Shown: positions 52,890 to 64,000, counted from the first letter of the stretch. The stretch: DNA of 64,000 nucleotides from Alnus glutinosa (GCF_958979055.1 NC_084894.1:1555001-1619000); one strand, 5' to 3'. Program-made: numbers and translations. Notes: a model not told the origin generated them from the sequence alone.

Positions 52890-53700
52890 GTTGAGTCAAT
52901 ACAAAATAGGGTCCGGGAAGAGCTAGAAACTAAAGTTGGATTGATCTAACTTAAGCTTGCATCAATCTAACTTAATTTTGGTTGCATTATAGGTTGAATC
53001 AAAGTGATCCAACAATTTAATTCAACTTCCAGAGAGCTTTGTTCGCAAGCATTTGAAATGTGTTCAAACGAGAGAGTCATAAAATGCTCTAATTGAAGTG
53101 ATGTTCGATTGCCACAGAATAAATATGTGTGACTCTAAAGTTGGTCGTCGACAGAATTAATTGTTAGCCAACTTAGCTTTAAAACTTCAGTTTCAATCTA
53201 TATGCTTATATAAGCCTAATGAGAGGCAACTTTTTATTATGGGTGAAGTTTATTCTTGTTCTTAAGTCTAAACACATTCAAAAACTTCTCATTGTTTCCT
53301 CAACGTTCGTTTGTGAAGTTTAAGCCTACAACCATTAAACTTTTTGGTTGAAGTGATCAAGGTTCATTCGTGAAGGTGATTCGTATAAAAGAATGCCAGA
53401 GGTTCTGGAGCCATTGCTGTGAGAAATGAATGTATCGTTTGCCGCAAGATTGAGTTTTTGGAAATCAGAAAAATCTGTAACACAATTCTTTTATAGTGGA
53501 TGCCTTTGAGAATGGCTGACCCTAGAGTGATTTTACTTTTGAAGAGTTCTTTAAACGGTTTTCATGGCCACTTCATCACTGAATTCCTTTGTCTAATTTA
53601 TTTACTACTTATCTTGATTGTAGGGACTATATGTGTGGTAATTCACTTGGTAATTGGTTTGGCAATCTTCTTTGTAACAACTTGAGGTCTAAATCAAAAT
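52890..53700. mobile_element. Possible fossil LTR-like fragment
   Basis: The composition, a TATA-like tgcttatataagcc followed by a transcribed-looking stretch, and the word gattttacttttgaagagttc resemble Copia-type LTR sequence. No second LTR, primer site or internal domain is visible. If real, it is an old solo or partial LTR. Confidence 0.25.
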
Positions 53701-54559
53701 TTTCATGTTGTGTCGGGGAATTCAATTCCTCCTAATCCATTGAATGTCCAATTTTTTTTTTTTTTCCATGAAAATAAGACTTTACCAATTTAGCTAGTAC
53801 ATATAAAGAAAAAAGAACAAAAAACAATTAGTCTACAAACATATAGTCCATACTTAATCGATCAATTGTTTAATCGATTCATGTAATATATTCCATTATT
53901 TTCATTGGATTTCGATTCTTAAAAAAAAGAAAAAGAAAAGAAAAAGAAGCATGTATTAGTGATGGTTTGTTGAGGGCTACTTTTTGAGATACAAGGGAAG
54001 CTGCTACTAGTATTCTTACAAGTCTTATTATCTCAGTACCCGTCAATCCATCAAATTGATGTGAGAACTGAACTTGACTCTCCCTTCTCTTTAAAAACCA
54101 AAACACAAATTCGAAAAAGGCCTCTAACATGGTTTTATTATTAACATTTTTAAGTGGTTACATATTCTTAAAATTTAAAATCATTAAGAACAAAAATTTC
54201 TGAAAGTTTTATAGCATGGTAAATAGAATTAGAAATACACCAGGAACACCTCACCAAGATTAACCTAGTTTTTATGATAAATTGGGTTAAGGTAACTACT
54301 TAATATATATTTGGTCTTCATGACTCATGAGGTTGTCACAGTCATTTTCTAGAACTAGTTGAATGGCAATGTTAACAATACTATTCAACTAGTTCTAGGA
54401 AATGTTGGGTACAATACTATTCAACTAGTTATATATAGAAAATGAGACTCAAAACCATCATATCATATAGGAGTACTAAAACTTTACAAATTACAACTCC
54501 ATCCTCAACAGATTAACACCATTGATACTAGGCTAATGCTCTTTTTAATGGTAACCACT

Positions 54560-54750
54560 CGGGGACGGATTTAGGGGGCCAGTATAAGCCATGGCCCCTC
54601 CTCAATTCTAAAAAATAAAAAAAATAAAAAAATAAAGGTAAAAAATAAAAATTATAAGGTAAACAAATAAAAATTTAGTATACTAGCCCCTACCAATAAA
54701 TCTTTTTTCCTTCTGATCTCTGTCAATAAGAGCTTCTGGCTCTATTCCTA
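54560..54750. mobile_element. hAT-type MITE with 8-bp TSD
   Basis: TAACCACT flanks both sides (54552-54559 and 54751-54758). The ends (cggggacggattta and, reversed, taggaatagagcc) are degenerate versions of the CAGGGGCGGAGCC terminus seen at 39307. The interior is AT-rich. Confidence 0.7.
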
Positions 54751-55330
54751 TAACCACTCATGGTTAATATACCATTACTAGCTTCAATCATGTAGCCTCT
54801 CTTCTTAGCTTCTACAAGCGGTTCTTCGCTGCAAATATTAAGCTCATAATTGATGATGGCTATGGCCTAAGCAGTTGATTGAGTATACATATGTGAATGT
54901 AAAAAGATTAATTTTACATTAAAAAAGTGTTATATTATAGATTTACTAAATTATATTCTTAATATTATTGTTTTTTTAATATTAAACATTTTTTCTTTTT
55001 AAATACTTAGCCAAAAATAGAAGACCATGTGATCTAGTTTGTGTATTCATCAATATTAATTTCTTCAATATTGTCTATAACATTTTTAATAAAACACGTT
55101 CTTCATAAATACTTAGTCAAAAATAAAAGATAATGTAACCCAATTTGTATATTCGTAAATAACATTAAAGAAATTAATTTTAATATTGTTTATAAATTTT
55201 TTTAATAACAAATGTTATTCATAAATACTTAGCCAAAAATAAATACTGAATGCACATTATATGCACTTAAAAATTAAAAATAACTAAACACACGTTTTAC
55301 TCAAAAGGAGCCCCTCGTAGCAATTTTAGC

Positions 55331-55392
<62 letters not shown>
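55331..55392. repeat. (AT)n microsatellite
   Basis: About 31 AT units, about 360 bp upstream of the lectin kinase frame. The inverted paralogous flank near 42655-42690 has an A run and a short TATATAA instead. Confidence 0.95.
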
Positions 55393-55395
<3 letters not shown>

Positions 55396-55753
55396 AGATT
55401 TGGTGAAGTTGATAAGCTTTTCATTTATTGGGAGGCCAAAGTTTGACAACAAACGATCGATCATGACCAACCAATTTACGTCAGATCTTTCGATTATCTG
55501 CAGTTGATTTTTCTGCAATTTTGATTGTGACATTTTGGCAGTGATCGACTTAACTTTTACAAAGACACGTTGGAGTAGGGTTCAGGACTTTCTGACAAAT
55601 CTTTCTACACCATGGAAACCGTCTAAAAAGACTTCCAATAGTATGCCTTGGAAAGTCTTAGCCACGTGGAGATACGATGAAGCAAGACCGGATTGCGTGG
55701 TCCGTGGTTGAAGCTAAGGTTGCCAACAGAAGACTTGTGCTTGACTTACAGGC

Positions 55754-58231
55754 ATGAGGCTAGTACACCGGTCTTGCCCAATCGCCGGAGCCCAATTCAT
55801 TCTGGGAATGGCTTTTCTTCTTCCTCACCTTCTCGTTTCCTTACTAATTCTGCTACCAATTTCTGCCGTTGCTCAAAATAACGGTAATATAACCGTCGGC
55901 AGCTCTCTCTCAGCAACCGACAACAGCTCTTCATGGCTATCTCCTTCTGGCGATTTTGCCTTTGGATTTAGTCCACTCAACGAGAACAATGATCTCTTCC
56001 TGCTTTCCATCTGGTTTGCTACGATACCCGACAAAACTATAGTTTGGTACGCAAACGGCGATAAGCCTGCCCCGAGGGGATCAAAAGTGGAGCTAACTGC
56101 TGACCGTGGGCTAGTTCTTACAAGCCCTCAAGACGAAGAGTTATGGAAAATTGACACCTTTATTGGTACGGTAGCCTATGGTGTTATGAGCAACACAGGC
56201 AACTTTGTGGTTGAAGATAGCAGCTTTAATAAGCTATGGGAGAGCTTCCGGCATCCCGCTGACACGTTGTTGCCTGCACAAATCATGGAAAAAGGAGGGG
56301 TGGTTTCTTCTCGACAGTCAGAAACCAACTTTTCCGAAGGAAGATTTCAGCTTCGTTTGCTACAAGACGGGAATCTTGTGCTTAATTCCATAAACCTTCC
56401 GACCACCTATGCCAATGAAGCCTATTATCGAAGTGGTACGGTTGCTGATTCTGCTTCTAATTCGTCAAGTCCCGGTAGACAATTGGTCTTCAACGAGTCG
56501 GGAAACATTTATATTTTGAGAGAGAATGACCAACAATTCCCTCTAGCACGGGGAAAGGCAGGCTCAGCCGATGATTTTTACTTTCGAGCCACCCTCAACT
56601 TTGATGGAGTTTTCACGCTATATTCTCACCCAAGGAATTCCGGCAGCAATGGAAGCTGGACTCCTCTCGGGTATGAGCCAGAAAATATCTGTCTTGACAG
56701 TACGACTTCCTCGGGCAGTGGGGTTTGTGGGTATAACAGTATTTGTGCGCTGAAGGCAGATGGAAGGCCTATGTGTCAATGCCCCAAGGGATATTCCTTA
56801 CTCGATCCAGATGACAGGTATGGCAGCTGCAAGCCGGACTTCATACAAGGCTGTGAAGAAGATGAGCTAAGCAGTCCTAGAGAAGATCTTTATACTTTTG
56901 AAGTGCTAACAAATACAGATTGGCCGCTCTCTGACTACGTGCTGTTGAAGCCTTACACTGAAGAGCTGTGCAGAAATTCTTGTATGGAAGACTGTATGTG
57001 TGCTGTTGCCATCTTCAGATTAGGCGATAGCTGTTGGAAGAAGAAGCTGCCTCTGTCAAATGGGAGAGTGGACGTCGGCCTCAACAACGGCAAGGCTTTT
57101 ATCAAAATCAGAAAACATAATAATTTCACCTTGCCGGATCCTCGTTTCCCAGTCCCAGAACCAAAGAAGAATGACCGGGACAATTTGATCGTCATCGGAT
57201 CGGTGCTTCTTGGTGGCTCTGTTTTTGTTAACGTTATATTAATTGGTGCGATTTGTCTTGGCTTTTTCCTCATTTACCACAAGAAATTTCAGAAGATTAC
57301 CACGAATGGCGGTGCTGTGGACATGAATTTGCGTTGTTTTACTTACAAAGAGCTTGTAGAAGCTACAGATGGGTTCAAGGAAGAATTGGGAAAGGGTGCT
57401 TTTGGTGTTGTTTACAAAGGAGTAAAACAAACGGGTTCTACTGTCCTAGCAGTCAAGAAGCTAATAAATCCGTTCCAAGACACAGAGAGAGAGTTCAAGA
57501 CTGAAGTAAACGTGATTGGTCAAACACATCACAAGAATCTGGTTCGACTGCTTGGATTCTGCGATGAAGGACAGCATCGGTTGCTGGTATATGAGTTCTT
57601 GAGCAATGGAACTTTAGCAGATTTTCTTTTTGGAGATTTGAAACCCAGTTGGAACCAAAGAATCCAAATTGCTATGGGGATTGCGAGAGGGCTGTTGTAT
57701 TTACATGAAGAGTGCAGCACCCAGATTATCCATTGCGATATAAAGCCTCAAAACATTCTTCTTGATGACTATTACAATGCTCGAATATCTGATTTTGGAT
57801 TGGCAAAGCTTTTGAGGATGGACCAGAGCCGAACTCTCACAGGCATCAGAGGAACAAAAGGGTATGTTGCACCTGAATGGTTTAGGCACATGGCGATCAC
57901 AACCAAGGTGGATGTTTATAGCTATGGTGTTATGCTGCTAGAGATAATTTGTTGCAGAAGAAGCGTAGAAATGGATGCCTGTGAGGAGGAGAGAGCAATT
58001 TTAACTGATTGGGCTTATGACTGCTATCAGGAAGAAACTTTAGATGCTCTGGTTGAATATGATGAGCAGGCCTTGGACGACAGAAAGAATCTGGAGAGGT
58101 TTGTGACGGTTGCCTTTTGGTGTATTCAAGAAGACCCTTCTCTTAGGCCTACCATGAGGAGGGTTATCCAGATGCTTGAGGGAGTTGTTGAAGTGCTTAT
58201 TCCACCATGCCCATTCCCCTTCACTAAGTAA
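55754..58231 (+). CDS. G-type lectin S-receptor-like serine/threonine kinase (LECRK/RLK1 type)
   Basis: Intact single-exon receptor kinase of 825 codons. Met19 (55808) is the likely start, as it opens directly with the signal peptide MAFLLPHLLVSLLILLPISA. The B-lectin domain covers about residues 45-165 (SSSWLSPSGDFAFGFSPL, TIVWYANGDKP). An EGF-like cysteine cluster follows near 310-360 (GVCGYNSICALK, MCQCPKGYSLLD), then a PAN-like cysteine region at 370-460. The transmembrane helix is at about 476-508. The kinase has GKGAFGVVYKG near 543, VAKK-type lysine (VLAVKKL), IIHCDIKPQNILLDD near 657, DFG near 679 and APEW. The catalytic loop has Cys before Asp (HCD), so it is a non-RD kinase, a class often linked to pattern-recognition immunity. 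It should perceive extracellular or wall-associated ligands at the plasma membrane. A truncated inverted paralogue lies at 40360-41409. Confidence 0.95.
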   Translation: MRLVHRSCPIAGAQFILGMAFLLPHLLVSLLILLPISAVAQNNGNITVGSSLSATDNSSSWLSPSGDFAFGFSPLNENNDLFLLSIWFATIPDKTIVWYANGDKPAPRGSKVELTADRGLVLTSPQDEELWKIDTFIGTVAYGVMSNTGNFVVEDSSFNKLWESFRHPADTLLPAQIMEKGGVVSSRQSETNFSEGRFQLRLLQDGNLVLNSINLPTTYANEAYYRSGTVADSASNSSSPGRQLVFNESGNIYILRENDQQFPLARGKAGSADDFYFRATLNFDGVFTLYSHPRNSGSNGSWTPLGYEPENICLDSTTSSGSGVCGYNSICALKADGRPMCQCPKGYSLLDPDDRYGSCKPDFIQGCEEDELSSPREDLYTFEVLTNTDWPLSDYVLLKPYTEELCRNSCMEDCMCAVAIFRLGDSCWKKKLPLSNGRVDVGLNNGKAFIKIRKHNNFTLPDPRFPVPEPKKNDRDNLIVIGSVLLGGSVFVNVILIGAICLGFFLIYHKKFQKITTNGGAVDMNLRCFTYKELVEATDGFKEELGKGAFGVVYKGVKQTGSTVLAVKKLINPFQDTEREFKTEVNVIGQTHHKNLVRLLGFCDEGQHRLLVYEFLSNGTLADFLFGDLKPSWNQRIQIAMGIARGLLYLHEECSTQIIHCDIKPQNILLDDYYNARISDFGLAKLLRMDQSRTLTGIRGTKGYVAPEWFRHMAITTKVDVYSYGVMLLEIICCRRSVEMDACEEERAILTDWAYDCYQEETLDALVEYDEQALDDRKNLERFVTVAFWCIQEDPSLRPTMRRVIQMLEGVVEVLIPPCPFPFTK

Positions 58232-58569
58232 TTAAGACTCGTGAAACCAGCAAGATTTACAGTCATTATGTCTTCTTAGTCTTAATTCTGTTTTGATAGA
58301 TATATTATTACTCATAATTAAGTTTATATTTACTCTGCTTTGATAATAAGGTATGCCGTTTGAGTTCATGTACTTCTGGGGACAACCTTTACAGGATGTA
58401 GGCATGTAGCAGTAGCAAATAATATGTTCCTCCTAGTTTTTCAGCAATGGTGAAGTATGTAATAAATCATAGTTTTTCAGCTTCATTGGTTAATTTATTT
58501 TCATTCATCCCAAAAGAAAAAGAAAAAGAAAAAAAAGTTTGTAAATCAATTAAACCCCTCTGGTTCTTA

Positions 58570-59120
58570 GAAAACGTTTGTTTTGGCGTAAAATATATTT
58601 CGTCGTAAAATATTTTCAGTGAAATTATTTTTCAGGGGTGGTCCGATGGTCAGGGACGGAACTAGGATTTTTCATCTGAAGGGGCCAAAGTATGATTAAA
58701 TGGTCAAATTTATTTTTAGTATGGGCTAAATCTATTTTTTAAGCCTATATATATTTTTTTAAAAAAAATTAAAAACGAAGGGGGGGGGCCTTGGTCTATG
58801 AATAGGTTTGTCTCTGCCGATGGTGGTCCGAAGTGGCTCGGTAGTAGTCTATCAATGGCTCAGTATTGGCTTAGTAGTAGTCCAGTGGTGGTACGGTTCT
58901 GGCTTGGCAGTGGTCTAACAAATGGTCCGACAGTTTGAGAACGATAAGCTCAAACTCGAAAAATAATTTACAGAATTTAAAAGTGAAAATCATTTTTCAA
59001 AATTAAAAAAGTTTTTTTTATCAAACCAAAAAGATTTTTTATTTGACTATTATTTTTTGTCGCATCAAATACTAGAAAGTTTAAAAAATATTTTAGGTCA
59101 AAACAAACAAAGCCTAATTG
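58570..59120 (-). repeat. Dispersed repeat family, copy with nested MITE
   Basis: Matches about 1010-1465 in reverse: gttttggcgtaaaatat at one edge, a gtggtccg/cggaccacc core, tcaaactcgaaaaataattt and aaacaaacaaagcc at the other. It is interrupted by the MITE at 58651-58816. Confidence 0.65.
58651..58816. mobile_element. hAT-type MITE with perfect 8-bp TSD
   Basis: The element starts CAGGGACGGAAC and its reversed end is CAGAGACAAACC. CCGATGGT flanks both sides (58643-58650 and 58817-58824). Length is 166 bp. It is nested in the dispersed repeat copy. Confidence 0.9.
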
Positions 59121-61600
59121 TTTTATGTTTTTAAAAATTATTTTTGAAAACAGTTTATCAAACACTTTTTTTTTTAAAAAAAAATAAATAAATAAAAATT
59201 CTGTTTTTGTTCTAAAAACAGGACAGTATTTGCCAAACGTGCTCTAAATATTATGGATTTCCTACTTGTATTAGCGATGATTAAGATGATGACTGAAGCA
59301 GACAGTTTAAGAGATTGTTAATTAGGCTCTCTTTTTATCACTATCAGAATAATTTCTGGCCAAGAACTTGATGTTAGGGGAAAAATTTCATGATGAACTG
59401 AGATATTTTTGGATTAACAGAAGCTCCACGACCACAGATGTTTATTGCTTAATTTGCTTGCTTCACATCTCAGTCCAAATGTCAGAAGCTCAACCAATAA
59501 AATACCATCGACTAAATCAGTCATGTACGTTTAGCATCAATCATGCCCATCTTCTTAGAATTACTAATTTTGACTTTGGTCCTTTTGAACATGAAACATG
59601 GTACGTTGATCCAGATCATATACAATTTTTCTATCCGTACGATCGAGGACCATTTTGAAATGTCTTTTTTTTTTTTTTTTAAATGTAAATATATATATAT
59701 AACACCATTAATATTGTCATTATTACGTACGCCCCGTTTTAAAATCATTTTCCTATCCCCTTTTCTTATTTTCACTTCTCTAAAAAAAATCAACTTCAAA
59801 ATATTTTTAATTTTTTTTTTTCACTTTTTATATCACATTAACATTTTTTTATTACTTTTTAAATAAAAAAACTCACTGCAATACAAATTTTTCACTTTTC
59901 TATATAAATTATTTCAACTGTATATCACATCAATCTTATTTTTCAATCATTAAAAAAAAAATCCTAAGGGGATGGGAGGGGTAAGGGATTTTCAAACGGG
60001 GCCAAGATCAGCAAATCATGCATGCATGACTTTTTAGGAGGTTTTGAATTATTGGTGTCGACGTGACACGTGTACGTGGCCACTTTTCATCTCATCAGTC
60101 ATGCGTCGGCCCCAACGACTTTTCTTGTGTTTTGGAGTCCGTTTGAGTTTACAATTTCAAAAAGTGCGATTTAAAATTATGATTTTAAAATATATGATTT
60201 GAAAAAAAAAAAAAATTTAAAAATGCAATTAAGCATTTGGCAAAATCACAGTTTAACATTTAAAAAATCAAATTAGTCTTTAAAATTTTGCGTTTTGGAA
60301 AAAGTATCAACTTACCTGCGATTTGAAAACGCAGATTTTCTGCGTTTTTAAATTGTAATTTAAAAAAAAAAAAACTGTTCTCAAACGATTTATGTTCTGC
60401 AATTTGGTTTAAAATTGCACTTATTATCTACGAAATCGCAATTCTAAATGCACCCTCACAGACGACTTGTATATATACGCGGTTTTGAAAATATAAAAAG
60501 CCAACGTTCAAACAGTTTTCAGAGGTGCGACAGTGTGAGCGTAAGAGCACCGCATGAGAAGATATTTGTGTGTTCTAAAGAGTTTGGAGAGGAAAAAGAA
60601 GGAAGTAACTGATCATTTATATTTTATACCATATAAAATAAAAATGAATTCAATTTTTATTGTCTCTAGTCGGCACTTTTTCAGGCCCAAGTCGTTTATC
60701 GGTTTTCACTATCGGCTATCACCTGCTGTCGTCGCTGGCTTTCCATTTGTCAGTTTCTTGTCCAATCCGGCAACATTTCATCAGTCTTCACCGCCGGCAT
60801 CCGTTTTTCTATTTTCAAACTTAAGTTTTCAGAATCTTTCCCTTGAGTTTGAGAGAATGTTAGAATAAATTCAGAATATAATATTACTAATCGTTTTTTT
60901 TTTTTATAAACAAAAGAAAGAAAAAAAATAAATAACTATTTGACCAAGACCTTCTACCGATAGTGATACCGTGTGACGTCATGGGTCAGCCAAAACAACA
61001 AACACAAAAAAATAAATAAATAAATAAATTAATCATGAAATATTGGATAGCGTAATTTGAACTATAAAAATATTGGGCTTGTTTGTTAAGTGCCGGAACA
61101 TAACAGAGTAGTGGTCATTAATGTACATGTACTTTTTTTTTCTTTTTTCTATTTTTTTTTTTCACTTTTTCAAATTTCTAATAACAATCAATATCAAAGC
61201 ATTCCCACTTTTTTCACTTTTTATATCACATCAATAATTTTTTATTACTATTCAAATAAAAAAATTTACTACAATACAATTTTTTTTTTTACTTTTTTAT
61301 ACAAATTCCTTTTATTTTATATCACATCATCACTTTTTACTAATTCCAAAACTAACAACCCACTATTCTGTTCTGTTCTTTGCCAAACAAGCTCATTACT
61401 ACCTCAAAAGTTGAAATAGTGATTTTTAAGTTATCCTGTGAACTGGGAGTTTGTGGCTAATTTATTCCCCAATCATTACAAATGATATAATAATAAACCC
61501 ACTAATATAAAATCATAAATTTGATAAAAAGTAGCTCTTTCTCTCTCTCTCTTTCTGAAAGGTTCTAGAGACAGAGAGGAAAGTTTTGAGTTTGTTCGCT

Positions 61601-61626
61601 GGGGGGGGGGGGGGGGGGGGGGGGGG
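61601..61626 (+). repeat. 26-base guanine homopolymer
   Basis: An uninterrupted G run, capable of forming G-quadruplex structures. It sits at the edge of the G/T-rich block 61627-62395 and is preceded by a purine-rich stretch (agacagagaggaaag). Confidence 0.95.
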
Positions 61627-62727
61627 AGGCTTCTCGTCTCCCCCTCCTGGCGTTTGGTCTTCCCCCTAGCTCGTGAGGGCTAGGATGGGTTTTTTTGTCC
61701 CCCCACTGGTCTCCAGTGGTGGGTGTTTTGTTCTCCCAACCTTAGGGTTGTGGAGCCGTGGTCCCTCCCGGAGTTATATCCGGTGAGGTTAGTATTTTTC
61801 TTTGTTTGTTTTGTCTGTTGTTGGTGCAAACTGTTGGATCCAGACTCTGGCCTGTGGGAATGGCGGATGTTGGCGGTCTCCGGCGGAGTTGTGCTTTATT
61901 TCTAGATCTACAAGCCTCGGCTGGGTGTTCGTTGACAGGAGCTTTTCTATTGTGGTCACCGGCCTTCTCTAGTGTCGGTAGTCACTCGATGGAGCTATGC
62001 GGTGCTTTCCTGAGCGGCGCGTGGTCCGCACGCGCTGAGGAGTGTCCCCCCTGGTTTAGCGCGTGTGGGTCACAGTTTGCATATCTGGCTTCGTTTTGTG
62101 TCGTTCCGGGCTGTTGGAGGTCGCTCGATGCTGGAAGGGCTCTCGGAGTAGGTGCGTGCTTTTCACGGCCGTGCTTCGGTTGCAGTTCTCATGGTGTTGT
62201 TGTTTGGTTTTCCTCTGTTTGTATTTGTTATTGTACATTCTTTCTTTGATCACAGTCTACCCTTTCGGTAGCTGCTTCAAGTCTGGATTTTCCGGACTTT
62301 GTGGATGGAGTTTCATTAGCTTCATTCACTGCTTTGGCCTACGGGCTTATTGTTGCCTTCGGGCAGAGATTTCTGCTTTAGCAATAGTGGGTTGTTAATT
62401 TTGAAATTAGTAAAAAGTGATGATGTAATATATAGTAAAAAGAATTTGTACGGAAAAATGAAAAAGTTTTGTATTGTGGTGATTTTTTTTTAATAGTAAT
62501 AAAAAGTTATTGATGTGATATAAAAAGTGAAAAAAAAAAGTGAGAATGTTTTGATGTTGATTGTTATTGAAAAATGTAAAAAAGTGAGAAAAATAATGAG
62601 AATAGTGTTATGCACTTCTCTGTTCCGTTCCTGTCATTGGCAAACAAGACCATTATTTTCCAATTCCGTGTAGTCCTTTTGAACATGAAACGTACATGGT
62701 TCATGGATCGAGATCATATTCACTGGG

Positions 62728-62847
62728 TAATGCTAAAATTACAACAAGTGCATAACTTCAAAGTACATTGAGAAAACCCACATGTGTTAGCCCTAGCTAC
62801 CCCAATGTGCCTTGAAGTTGTGCACTTATAGTACACTTGTAATGCAT
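62728..62847. mobile_element. Hairpin MITE
   Basis: The arms aagtgcataacttcaaagtac and, reversed, aagtgcacaacttcaaggcac differ at few positions and flank a loop of about 30 bases. It splits a short segment (62668-62725 and 62870-62895) that is uninterrupted at 59578-59665. Confidence 0.7.
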
Positions 62848-63234
62848 GAATCACAACCCTACAAATTTTCTTCATTTTGAAATGTCAATATTTACCAACC
62901 TTTCTTTTGCCGTACGTATTGGTTGGTGGCATAAGTTATCGAGATATTATATGTTTATAATTAATTTTTAATTTTTGTATTCAATTTTTGATAATTATCA
63001 AAAATAATCAATTTATTCAAAACTTACTAAACTGACGGGAATAACTTCAATCAGGCAGTGGCAAAAACCTCTTGATTTTTGCCCTCTAATAAAAGATTGA
63101 CACCTCAACATTAAACAAGAAAAGTAAATATTAGCAAAACCTAGCAAAACACTAAATCTAAACCCTCAATTTCACTCTTTGAGTCTTAAAAACAAAAAAC
63201 CAAAACAAAAAATCATCCTAGCCCAGATGCCGCC

Positions 63235-63500
63235 GCTGCCACCTCCACTACCCCACGCCGGAATTGGGGGTGGTTGCCACCGGGCTGCGTGGCCACTCCC
63301 CAGTGGTCGGGGGTGGTTGCGCGGGTCTGGGGGTAGCTTCCAAGCCACCCCTAGATTGATCTAGGGTTGGCCCAATGGCCACCCCAGGCCCTAGGGGTGG
63401 GCCGCGCGTGGCTACCCCCGGTCCATGGGGAGGCCGCACGGCCACTCTCGAGGTTTGAGAAGTGGCCGCGCGGCTACCCCCAGTGGTCGACGGTGGTGTT
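63235..63500. repeat. GC-rich gggtggc/gccaccc repeat
   Basis: Same word pattern as 235-345 and 39180-40060 (ggtggccgcgcggc, caagccacccctag). Open frames here rich in Pro, Arg and Gly are repeat artefacts. Confidence 0.75.
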
Positions 63501-64000
63501 TAATTTTATTTTTATTGTCTTCAGTGGCGCCTGAAGTTGGAGAAGCTGGCGATTTTTTAGTTCCCGACGGCCTTTTGTGGTGATTCTGGTGACGTTCGCA
63601 TGTATTCAACGAAATCTGGAAATTTCCAGGCGACTGGCAGTGGCGTCCGGAGTGGAGCAGTGGCAGTAGTAGCAGCAGCGGAGACGGTGATGGTGGCGTC
63701 TAGGGTGGGTGATAGTTGGGAGTTTTTTTTTTTTTTTTTTTGATTTCTTTTTTTACAGACAAAATGTAAAAAAAGAAAAGAAAAGAAAAAAGGATTAGAT
63801 TCAGTATTTTGCAAACAATTGTTTTTCTTGTTACATACAGATGTATCAATCTCTTATTGGTGGGCATAAAACTATTGTTTTTTGCCTTGATCGGACAGAA
63901 GAAGCTCTCTAAATCGACAAACCGAACCTTCCAGCTTTGGAAAATAGAAACTACCGCATCTATCTTTTGCTGGTAGACTTGTAGCCATTGGGAAACTGGT

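Larger units (their letters stand above)
52400..55590. other. Repeat-rich spacer 5' of the lectin kinase gene
   Basis: No gene is supported. It holds a possible fossil LTR-like piece (about 52890-53700), a hAT-type MITE (54560-54750), an (AT)n tract (55331-55392) and, from about 55393, sequence homologous in inverse orientation to 42484-42650. Confidence 0.5.
58232..64000. other. Repeat-dense tail of the window without a supported gene
   Basis: After the kinase 3' UTR the stretch is mosaics of repeats. A dispersed family copy lies at 58570-59120 with a nested MITE, and MITEs lie at 59760-60005, 60130-60455, 61080-61400 and 62395-62655. A 26-base G run starts at 61601, a G/T-rich block spans 61627-62395, and GC-rich gccaccc repeats lie at 63235-63500. 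The longer open frames (for example 61758-62249) are low-complexity Cys/Ser/Leu-rich translations of these repeats. The last 150 bases contain a minus-strand frame (MATSLPAKDRCGSFYFPKLE) that could be the edge of a gene beyond the window; I do not recognise it. Confidence 0.5.

Noticed and set aside
61758-62249. 163-codon frame in the G/T-rich block
   Set aside because: Cys/Ser/Leu-rich translation of low-complexity DNA next to a G run; no family features and overlapping open frames in other phases.
63557-64000. Possible gene start at the right edge on the minus strand (MATSLPAKDRCGSFYFPKLE)
   Set aside because: Only 37 codons before a stop, no recognised family and cut by the window edge.

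Overview
The window is nuclear DNA from a flowering plant, most likely a woody eudicot. It is AT-rich, its genes carry introns with GT-AG borders, the gene families are plant-specific, and the spacers are full of MITEs, hAT and CACTA pieces and 5'-truncated LINEs. I cannot name the species. Nothing indicates bacterial, plastid or complete viral sequence.

Region by region. (1) About 0.6-13.3 kb is a tandem cluster of LRR receptor-like protein genes on the minus strand. Two are intact (3004-5310 and 10101-12359) and one is an eroded fragment (8278-9000). A degenerate hAT transposon with an 8-bp target duplication lies between them (6360-8121). Matching flanking segments recur around each copy. 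(2) 16.1-19.3 kb holds a two-exon alpha/beta hydrolase gene directly downstream of a long foldback element. (3) 19.85-24.83 kb, minus strand, is a ten-exon EMSY-like (ENT plus Agenet/Tudor) chromatin-reader gene, convergent with the hydrolase. (4) 28.09-33.85 kb is an eight-exon SelO pseudokinase gene (protein AMPylase). (5) 33.3-49.1 kb is a segmental duplication of the SelO last exon plus the complete LIP2 octanoyltransferase gene. Copy A is 33.3-38.2 kb and copy B is 43.3-49.1 kb; a short third piece of the SelO tail lies at 38.2-38.85 kb. The copies date several insertions: a LINE and a 1.4-kb hAT element are present only in B, and a MITE is present only in A. (6) Between the copies lies a truncated G-type lectin receptor fragment (40360-41409, minus). 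The intact 825-codon lectin receptor kinase lies at 55754-58231 on the plus strand, so the two form an inverted pair. (7) 50409-50678 encodes a short secreted-peptide precursor. (8) 58.2-64 kb is almost all repeats.

Functionally the genes fall into two groups. The LRR receptor-like proteins, the lectin receptor kinase and possibly the EMSY-like reader belong to families involved in immunity or perception, and two of them show the local duplication and decay typical of such families. SelO and LIP2 are housekeeping proteins expected in mitochondria (protein AMPylation and lipoylation). They are neighbours here, and their border is the point that was duplicated. Exon borders were read by eye from splice consensus and protein-family continuity; no alignment or expression data were available.
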